From: Deinococcus aerophilus
GTDB lineage: Bacteria > Deinococcota > Deinococci > Deinococcales > Deinococcaceae
DNA length: 64,000 nucleotides
Reading direction: 5' to 3'
Assembly (NCBI RefSeq): GCF_014647075.1
Contig: NZ_BMOM01000003.1
Location: forward strand, 124,001 to 188,000
Part shown: positions 55,921 to 64,000 of the stretch, in pieces
Layout of the letters: each line of letters opens with the position of its first letter
Numbering within the stretch: the first letter of the stretch is position 1
Notes under the pieces: model-generated
The model's database searches: none
Told to the model about the DNA's origin: nothing
Seen by the model: only the letters and a program-made list of their open reading frames with translations
Made by a program: the position numbers and the translations under genes

Positions 55921-56778
55921 ATGACCACCCCGCTTCCGTCCCCTTCCGAGGCCGCCACGCTGCAACTGGGATACTCGTTCTGTCCCAACGACACCTTCAT
56001 CTTCCACGCGCTGCACGCCGGACTGGTGCGCGGCCCCCTGCCCGTGCAGGAAGTTCTGGAGGACGTGCAGACCCTCAACGACTGGGCTGTGGAGGGGCGG
56101 CTGCCCATGACCAAGATCAGCTACCGGGCCTACTTTGAGGTGATGGACCGCTACGTGGCCCTGCGGGCCGGCGGGGCACTCGGGCGGGGCGTGGGACCCC
56201 TGATCGTGACGCGCGGCGACGTGCAGGACCTCAACGGCAGGCGGGTGGCCTCGCCCGGGGCGCTTACCACCGCCGAGCTGCTGCTGCGGCTGGTGTACCC
56301 CGAAGTCGAGGTGGTGCGCATGCGCTATGACGCCGTCATGCCTGCCGTGGAACGCGGCGAGGTGGATGCCGGGCTGATCATCCACGAATCGCGCTTTACC
56401 TACCCGCAGCACGGCCTGACCCGGCTGCTGGATCTGGGCGCGTGGTGGGAACAGGACACCGGGCTGCCCCTGCCGCTGGGCGCGATCCTGGTCCGCCGCG
56501 ACCTCGCCCCGCAGCTGCAGTGGGCGCTGAACGACGCCGTGCGTGCCAGCCTGGAGTATGCCCACGCCCACCCCGAGGCCGCCACCGCCTACATCCGCGA
56601 ACACGCCCTGGAGATGTCCGACGAGGTGATGCGCGCCCACATCGACCTGTACGTGAATGACTTCAGCCTGGATGTGGGCGGGGAAGGCACGCGGGCCGTG
56701 CAGGAACTGCACCGCCGGGCCGTGGCGGTGGGGGCGGCGCCGGCCAGTGCCCTTCCGCTGTTCGTGGAGCGGCCCTGA
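55921..56778 (+). CDS. mqnD: 1,4-dihydroxy-6-naphthoate synthase (futalosine pathway)
   Basis: A 285-residue enzyme of the MqnA/MqnD periplasmic-binding-like fold. It opens with LQLGYSFCPNDTFIFHALHA, the SPCPNDTFxFxAL signature of MqnD, then QTLNDWAVEGRLPMTKISYR and a base-like His in DAGLIIHESRFTYPQHGL. MqnD converts cyclic dehypoxanthinyl futalosine to 1,4-dihydroxy-6-naphthoate for menaquinone, the respiratory quinone of Deinococcus (MK-8). The other mqn genes are not in the window. The gene is monocistronic and has a leaderless-type start. Confidence 0.95.
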   Translation: MTTPLPSPSEAATLQLGYSFCPNDTFIFHALHAGLVRGPLPVQEVLEDVQTLNDWAVEGRLPMTKISYRAYFEVMDRYVALRAGGALGRGVGPLIVTRGDVQDLNGRRVASPGALTTAELLLRLVYPEVEVVRMRYDAVMPAVERGEVDAGLIIHESRFTYPQHGLTRLLDLGAWWEQDTGLPLPLGAILVRRDLAPQLQWALNDAVRASLEYAHAHPEAATAYIREHALEMSDEVMRAHIDLYVNDFSLDVGGEGTRAVQELHRRAVAVGAAPASALPLFVERP

Positions 56779-56848
56779 ACCGGGCGGGCCGGAACCTCGC
56801 CGGCGCCGCGGCCCCGGCATTGTAAGAACTTGTTGAAAGTTGCTGCCC

Positions 56849-56854
56849 TAGGGT
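56849..56854 (+). promoter_or_regulatory. Leaderless-type -10 (TAGGGT) of ABC-2 exporter operon
   Basis: TAGGGT, 6 bases, GTG at 56861. Confidence 0.65.
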
Positions 56855-56860
56855 GGGCGC

Positions 56861-57799
56861 GTGACGACTCAAGGCGCGCCCGCCCTGCCGGCCATCGAGG
56901 TGCGCGGGCTTACCAAATTTTACGGCCAGCACCGCGTGCTGGAAGACATCGACCTGCAGGTCCGGCCCGGTGAGGTCTACGCCCTGACCGGCCCCAACGG
57001 CACCGGCAAGACCACCCTGATCCGCACCATCACGGGGCTGGCCTTTCCCAACGCCGGGCAGGTGCGGCTGATGGGCTGCGATGTCCACAGCGACGGCGCC
57101 CGCGCCCGCGCCCATCTGGGGGCGGTGGTGGAGGCCCCGGCCAAGTTCTACCCGCAGTTCACCGGTACCCAGAACCTGCAGATTCACGCCAACCTCGCGG
57201 CCATGGCTCCGGGGTCGAAGAAGGTGGGCCGCGACCGCCTGCGCGAGGTTCTCGCACTGCTGGAACTGACCCGCATGGGAGACCGCAAGGTGCAGGAGTA
57301 TTCCCTGGGCCAGCGCCAGCGCCTGGGCGTGGCGAGCGCCATCCTGACCGAGCCGAAGGTGCTGATTCTGGACGAACCCACCAGCGGTCTCGATCCACTG
57401 GGCATCGGCCTGATCCACCGCATTGTGACCAGCCTGGCGACGGGCGGCTGCGCGGTGATCCTGAGCACCCACCACCTGCGCGAGATCGCCACCTATGCCC
57501 ACACGGTGGGCATCCTGACCGGCGGGCGGTTGGTGGACACCGTGGACCTGCGCGCCCGGCAGGCCGCCTACCGTTTCCGGGTGGATGATCCGCTGGGCGC
57601 GGCCCAGGCCCTGGAGGGATTGCCGTTTGTCCGCAAGGTCAGCACCCGCACGCCCTACGCCATCGCCCACCTGGGCGGCGAGTCGCGCGTGCCCGACGCC
57701 CTGGCCCACCTGAGCGCCGGGGGCATCCGCGTGTTCGAGGCCAGCCCCGACCACTTCGACCTGTACGAGTACTACCGCGAACGCGTGGAGCACGCCTGA
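56861..57799 (+). CDS. ABC transporter ATP-binding protein (ABC-2 exporter)
   Basis: A 312-residue ATPase starting at a GTG. Walker A reads [17 protein letters not shown], the signature [20 protein letters not shown] is the YSxGxRQRL form of the DRA/bacitracin-export branch, Walker B is [15 protein letters not shown] and the switch His is in [11 protein letters not shown]. The C-terminal 80 residues ([20 protein letters not shown], then [20 protein letters not shown]) are the usual accessory domain. The partner permease begins 49 bases downstream. The cargo is unknown; the branch includes antibiotic and lipid exporters. Confidence 0.92.
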   Translation: MTTQGAPALPAIEVRGLTKFYGQHRVLEDIDLQVRPGEVYALTGPNGTGKTTLIRTITGLAFPNAGQVRLMGCDVHSDGARARAHLGAVVEAPAKFYPQFTGTQNLQIHANLAAMAPGSKKVGRDRLREVLALLELTRMGDRKVQEYSLGQRQRLGVASAILTEPKVLILDEPTSGLDPLGIGLIHRIVTSLATGGCAVILSTHHLREIATYAHTVGILTGGRLVDTVDLRARQAAYRFRVDDPLGAAQALEGLPFVRKVSTRTPYAIAHLGGESRVPDALAHLSAGGIRVFEASPDHFDLYEYYRERVEHA

Positions 57800-57848
57800 T
57801 GAACACCCCCTCCTGCCGCCCGTCCTGCCCTGCCCCGGAGCGCCCCCG

Positions 57849-58622
<774 letters not shown>

Positions 58623-58648
58623 CGAGCAGGCACGGGCGGGGACACGGT

Positions 58649-58673
58649 GGGGGTGGGCATTTGGTCCACCCCC
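58649..58673 (+). terminator. Weak hairpin after the exporter operon
   Basis: GGGGGTGG (58649-58656) pairs with CCACCCCC (58666-58673). It is followed by GTCTGCTGCTTGC with no clean U run, so termination is uncertain. Confidence 0.35.
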
Positions 58674-58686
58674 GTCTGCTGCTTGC

Positions 58687-58692
58687 TAGCCT
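58687..58692 (+). promoter_or_regulatory. Leaderless-type -10 (TAGCCT) of the truncated haemoglobin gene
   Basis: TAGCCT, 6 bases, ATG at 58699. Confidence 0.7.
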
Positions 58693-58698
58693 GGAACC

Positions 58699-59106
58699 AT
58701 GACCGCGCCCCTGACCCTTTCTGACCGTGGCAGTCTGTACGACCGCATCGGGCCGCAGGTGCTGGCGGCGCTGGTGCAGCGTTTCTACGCGCGCGTGGCT
58801 GCCGACCCGGACCTTGCCCCCATCTTTCCGGCCGACCTGACCCTGACCGCCGAGAAACAGCTGGCCTTTCTCACCGGCTTTCTGGGGGGCCCGCCGCTGT
58901 ACCACCAGCGCTTCGGCCCGCCACGGCTGCGGGCCCGTCACCTGCCGCACGCCATCACCCCCCGGCGGGCGGGCGCGTGGATGGCGTGTATGGAGGCGGC
59001 CATTCACGAAACCCCCGAACTCGGTCCGGACGAGGCGCGCGAGCTGGCCTCGGCGCTGGCCCGGGTGGCGGTCCACATGGTGAACACGCCGGACCTGCCG
59101 GGCTGA
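58699..59106 (+). CDS. Group II truncated haemoglobin
   Basis: A 135-residue globin of the 2-on-2 family. Helix B has ALVQRFYARVAADPDLAPIF with the B10 Tyr30. The FLGGPPLYHQRFGPPRLR stretch leads to the proximal His81 in RARHLPHAI, and helix G/H has AWMACMEAAIHETPELG with the conserved Trp that defines groups II and III. These proteins bind O2 or NO and are thought to protect against nitrosative or oxidative stress or to serve electron transfer. It is monocistronic, short and cytoplasmic, with a leaderless-type start. Confidence 0.92.
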   Translation: MTAPLTLSDRGSLYDRIGPQVLAALVQRFYARVAADPDLAPIFPADLTLTAEKQLAFLTGFLGGPPLYHQRFGPPRLRARHLPHAITPRRAGAWMACMEAAIHETPELGPDEARELASALARVAVHMVNTPDLPG

Positions 59107-59188
59107 GTCACCGCCCGAGCCGGCACCAACATGGACAACTCTTTTCATTTGACTAGCCGCCCGCCGCCCAGGCACGGCGCGCTTTTCC

Positions 59189-59194
59189 TACACT
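59189..59194 (+). promoter_or_regulatory. Leaderless-type -10 (TACACT) of chorismate mutase/DAHP synthase
   Basis: TACACT, 6 bases, ATG at 59201. Confidence 0.7.
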
Positions 59195-59200
59195 GCGGGC

Positions 59201-60292
<1,092 letters not shown>

Positions 60293-60312
60293 CCTTCGCC
60301 CCAGGCGCAAAC

Positions 60313-60351
60313 AGGGGCGCCGCCGGGAAAACCTCTCCCGGCGGCGCCCCT
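60313..60351. terminator. Strong convergent hairpin
   Basis: A perfect 16-base stem (60313-60328 with 60336-60351) and a 7-base loop between aroG and the LigT-like gene, which converge. No U run follows on the plus strand; on the minus strand GTTTGCG follows. It is probably a bidirectional terminator. Confidence 0.6.
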
Positions 60352-60365
60352 CGCTTATGGCCCGA

Positions 60366-60965
60366 TCAGCTGGGGGCCGCCCCCGCCTGTGGAGCCACCC
60401 CAACCTCTTCGGGTGGGGTAAGCAGCGGAAAGGTGTGCAGTTCCTGCACCTCGCCGTGTTGCTCGCGCGTCAGGCTCAGGGCCTCGATGGTGAAGTGGTC
60501 CAGCGGCGGGGTCAGGGCCAGGGCTGCCTGCCACAGCTGTTCCTCGGCCCACGGCAAGATCCCCAGCGCCAGGGTGAGGTGCGGGCGGTAGTCCGCTCCG
60601 TCGTAGGGGGCGCGGCTTGACGGACCGACCTCCAGCAGGCGCATGTGCAGCTCGATCAGTGCGGCGGACAGCTCGAATTCCAGGAAGATCACGCCGCTCA
60701 GGCGTTTCCAGCCCTTGACCCGCACCTCCAGCGCACGCTCGCCCCGCAGGCGGTCGCGCAGCGCGGCGATCAGGTCCGCACTGCTCAGGCTGGTCTGAAA
60801 GGGCGCACGCAGGTTCAGATGCGGCAGACCGAAGCCGCTTACGTTCATGGTGGCCTGGGCACGGCGCATCCAGGTGTCGAGCGCCTGAGGAGGCCAGGCC
60901 ACCACGCTGTACAGCGGCCGTGGAGCCTCGGGGAGGGGGGGCAGCAAGTCGGTCTGCGGGATCAT
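60366..60965 (-). CDS. 2H phosphoesterase/LigT-like protein (2'-5' RNA ligase family)
   Basis: A 199-residue protein of the 2H phosphoesterase superfamily. The second catalytic tetrapeptide is intact (YRPHLTLALG, His129 and Thr131). The first reads GLPHLNLRAPF (His49, but Asn51 in place of the usual Thr/Ser), so 2H chemistry may be altered. The fold is otherwise typical: an N-terminal strand YSVVAWPPQALD, the central lobe and a C-terminal HTFPLLTPP. Family enzymes act on 2',5'-linked or cyclic phosphate RNA ends. A five-codon frame (ATG at 60979) ends with ATGA over this start. Confidence 0.8.
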   Translation of the reverse strand: MIPQTDLLPPLPEAPRPLYSVVAWPPQALDTWMRRAQATMNVSGFGLPHLNLRAPFQTSLSSADLIAALRDRLRGERALEVRVKGWKRLSGVIFLEFELSAALIELHMRLLEVGPSSRAPYDGADYRPHLTLALGILPWAEEQLWQAALALTPPLDHFTIEALSLTREQHGEVQELHTFPLLTPPEEVGVAPQAGAAPS

Positions 60966-61041
60966 GGCAGTGGGGTCATGGCGGCTCGATTCTGAAGGAG
61001 GCTGACCGTGGGGTCCGGGAGGGCGGAGGGGCTCCGGCCAC

Positions 61042-61778
61042 TCAGCCTATACGGTAACGGCATGCACCCTGCCCACAGGCGATGCGGGTCTCGCGCGTCA
61101 CCGGCACGTCCAGCACCTCGCCGTACAACGTCAGCTCGGAGGCGCACAGCTGGGCATACTGGCGCGCGACCGTCAGGTTGGGACAGTTGCGCTGCGTCAG
61201 GACCCAGCCCCCTGTGGCTCCGTCCGGCTCGACCACCGCGTCAAAGCCCATCTCGTTGAGGATGCCGGCCAGCCGCTCGACCCGCTCGGCCAGCGGCAGT
61301 CCGGCGGGCAACTCGGCTTTCAGGCGCTGGGCGATCTCCACGTTGCGGGCATCGAGCACCTTGAGCACCGCGCCCTCGCCAAACAGCCCCTCGACGTGGC
61401 GCAGCACGTCCACACACAGCCCCGAATAGGTCTTGGGAAAGGCGGCCTCGCCCTGCTCGGTCAGCTCGAACACATGCTGAGGCCTCCCGCGCCCGCCGGG
61501 ACGCTCGGTGCGCGAGCGAATCAGGCCCTGGTCCAGCAGGTCACCCAGGTGGCGGCGCGCGGCGGGAATGCTGACCCCCAGGCGCCCGGCCAGGTCCTGG
61601 GCCGTCTGCGGACCGTGCCGCTTGACGACCTCCAGCAACCGGACCTTGGTGCGCTCCGGGGCGGCCTGCGTTCCTGCGGGCACTGCCGCCGGGGCCACCC
61701 CGGAGGTGGGAAGCAGGCCGGGCCGGGCCGCCGTGCGGGCCGCGCGGCCCCCGAACTGGCCACTGGCCGAGGACGCAC

Positions 61779-61782
<4 letters not shown>
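61042..61782 (-). CDS. SufR-like Fe-S transcriptional regulator
   Basis: A 246-residue regulator. The N-terminal 45 residues are Ala/Pro-rich. A DeoR/ArsR-type winged helix follows (VRLLEVVKRHGPQTAQDLAG; VSIPAARRHLGDLLDQGLIR). The C-terminal sensor has Cys200, Cys213, Cys236 and Cys241. The Cys200-x12-Cys213 spacing within NCPNLTVARQYAQLCASELT matches the SufR Fe-S regulators, and ACGQGACRYRIG closes the domain. SufR represses Fe-S assembly genes when its cluster is bound. The ATG overlaps the stop of mrp, an Fe-S carrier, by 4 bases (61779-61782), so the pair forms a small Fe-S homeostasis operon. The suf genes themselves are not in the window. Confidence 0.85.
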
Positions 61783-62864
<1,082 letters not shown>

Positions 62865-63047
62865 TAGTACCCCAAAGGCGGTGGGGCGGGCAAGCCACGC
62901 GCTCACAGTGGAACGCGGCGCAACGCGGTACGGGGGCGGTCGCGCGCGGCCCCTGAGGCCGGTTGGGCATGGTGGCCCCGGCCGGAGCCCGGGAAAGCGC
63001 AGCCGGGCATGCTGTAGGCGCGGCCCCATTCCTGCCCGGAGCGGACC

Positions 63048-63053
63048 TATACT
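63048..63053 (+). promoter_or_regulatory. Leaderless-type -10 (TATACT) of the pseudokinase-like gene
   Basis: TATACT, 7 bases, GTG at 63061. The 195-base region back to mrp (62865-63060) shows no other clear element. Confidence 0.7.
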
Positions 63054-63060
63054 GGGGGCC

Positions 63061-64000
63061 GTGAAGCCCATCGGCCCCTATGTGGCAGCGCGGGAACTGC
63101 CGGGATCGGCGAGCGCCTCCCTGCCTGCCAGCCCGGTTCGCACCCTGCGGGCCACCGACCGCCTGACCGGCATGCCGGTGCTGCTGCATGTGTTGCCCTA
63201 CGCCCTGAATCTGCCCACCCTGCCCGAACACCCACACCTGCTGCCCATCACCGACAGCGGCATGGACGGCGAGAACGCCTACGTGGTTACCGAGTTGCCC
63301 CCCTACGCCCAGCCCGCCAGCGATCCGCGCCTGAGTGCCCCCGGCGCGCTGAGCGCGCTAAGCGCCCTGCACGCCCAGGGCCTGACGCACGGTGGCATCA
63401 CCCCCGCACAGTTGTGGCAGTTCGGCGGCACGGTGGCACTTGCCGGAGCCGGGCTGCCGTGGCGCCAGACACCGGCCACGCCGGCCGACGACCTGCATGA
63501 TCTGGCCCATACCCTGCAGGCCCTGCGGGTACTGCCCACTGCCCTGCGCCCGCTGCTGGACTCTCCGGCGCCCTGGACCGCCGAGCAGGCCCTGGCACGG
63601 CTGCACGGACAGGCCGGAGCGGCAACATCGCCCGCCGACTCCCCGGCCATCCAGACACCACCCGCAACGACAGCACCCGTTCAGACAGCGCCGGCCGTTC
63701 AGGCCCCCTCCGCACCCCGGGTGGTCACCGCCGCTCCGACCCCCTCCGCGTCCAGTGCGCGCACCCAGGTGAGCGAGAAGACGGCCCCGCGCCCGCAAAC
63801 CCCGGCTCCTCAGGCCCCGGCCACCGAGGTCAGGCCGAAGGCCAACTCCGCAGCCGGGACTTCCGCCTCCGCCGGGACCGCTGCTCCGGCTGCCGGGGCG
63901 AACCAGGCCAGCGTCACCCCGGCGGCCACGGACTGGCTGACCGAGGCGGAAGTTCCGGCCGGTCCCGGTTCGGCGGCCCCCACACCGACCCCCGACCAGC
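63061..64000 (+). CDS. Pseudokinase-like protein with Ala/Pro/Thr-rich linker, 3' truncated by window
   Basis: The frame is open for 313 codons from the GTG at 63061 to the window edge. Residues 1 to about 180 resemble a degenerate protein-kinase domain: KPIGPYVAARELPGSASASL, RATDRLTGMPVLLHVLPYAL (beta3-like, but no VAVK lysine), EHPHLLPITDSGMDGENAYV followed by VTELPPYA (hinge), and SALHAQGLTHGGITPAQLWQ, where the catalytic HRDxxxxN is replaced by HGGITPAQ. No DFG Asp is evident. A long Ala/Pro/Thr/Ser-rich linker then leads off the edge, as in kinase-like proteins with an exported or binding C-terminal domain. Loss of catalytic residues suggests a binding or scaffold role. Confidence 0.7.
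   Translation, partial: MKPIGPYVAARELPGSASASLPASPVRTLRATDRLTGMPVLLHVLPYALNLPTLPEHPHLLPITDSGMDGENAYVVTELPPYAQPASDPRLSAPGALSALSALHAQGLTHGGITPAQLWQFGGTVALAGAGLPWRQTPATPADDLHDLAHTLQALRVLPTALRPLLDSPAPWTAEQALARLHGQAGAATSPADSPAIQTPPATTAPVQTAPAVQAPSAPRVVTAAPTPSASSARTQVSEKTAPRPQTPAPQAPATEVRPKANSAAGTSASAGTAAPAAGANQASVTPAATDWLTEAEVPAGPGSAAPTPTPDQ

Overview
The window is a high-GC, gene-dense chromosomal segment from a Deinococcus species. Four things point there. mntH lies next to polA. There is a monocyclase-type lycopene cyclase, a futalosine-pathway menaquinone gene (mqnD) and a desiccation-related ferritin-like protein. The PolA has lost its proofreading residues. Finally, at least 20 genes carry a TANNNT hexamer ending 6 or 7 bases before the start codon, the layout of leaderless transcripts known to be common in Deinococcus. 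I see 60 protein genes (two cut by the window edges), one possible leader peptide and one tRNA. I see no rRNA, insertion sequence, prophage or CRISPR array, and no island of foreign base composition. The region reads as core chromosome.

Layout. 1-4.7 kb: end of a DgkA-type lipid kinase, a GNAT acetyltransferase, a Deinococcus-type hypothetical, a MacB/LolD-like ABC pair and a DUF4127 exported protein. 4.8-7 kb: a NatAB-type export ABC pair. 7.2-10.3 kb: a winged-helix regulator, a cyclic-di-AMP receptor, and the Mn transporter mntH behind a promoter that contains a DtxR/MntR-like palindrome. 10.3-17.5 kb: polA, a secreted protein, glmM, an AlkZ/YcaQ-like DNA glycosylase and a Tat-exported ferritin-like protein. 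17.7-26 kb: a HIT protein and HAD hydrolase pair, sdaAA, then the overlapping hutU-hutG-hutI-hutH operon with a divergent IclR regulator. 26-32.8 kb: a minus-strand envelope cluster (gluzincin-like peptidase, alpha-2-macroglobulin, DUF1175) and sdaAB. 32.9-37.2 kb: lycopene cyclase with an odd acidic tail, two alpha/beta hydrolases, a lipoprotein and a degenerate pyrophosphatase-like protein. 37.3-43 kb: a CitA/CitB-type two-component system divergent from a tctCBA tricarboxylate transporter. 43-49.2 kb: an amino-acid binding protein, a sugar-ABC ATPase, and purB, holin-like, panC, pilT. 49.2-53.8 kb: a LOV-PAS-GAF-HD-GYP protein, tRNA-Ile and a dGTPase. 53.9-64 kb: NUDIX, ribF, mqnD, an ABC-2 exporter pair, a group II truncated haemoglobin, chorismate mutase/DAHP synthase, a LigT-like protein, mrp and a SufR-like regulator, and the start of a pseudokinase-like protein.

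Themes. Many neighbours are translationally coupled (1, 4 or 8 base overlaps): the hut operon, NUDIX-ribF, HIT-HAD, tctB-tctA, citA-citB, mrp-sufR, holin-panC-pilT. Metabolic modules are complete locally: histidine to glutamate (hut), citrate-type uptake with its own sensor, and serine deamination split over two loci. The most unusual items are the predicted blue-light-sensing c-di-GMP phosphodiesterase, the alpha-2-macroglobulin/DUF1175/peptidase cluster (DUF1175 looks like an NlpC/P60-like enzyme with a calcium-type loop), the in-frame acidic tail on the lycopene cyclase with its own start-like signals, the HRD-less kinase-like protein, and several clear operator palindromes or repeats.
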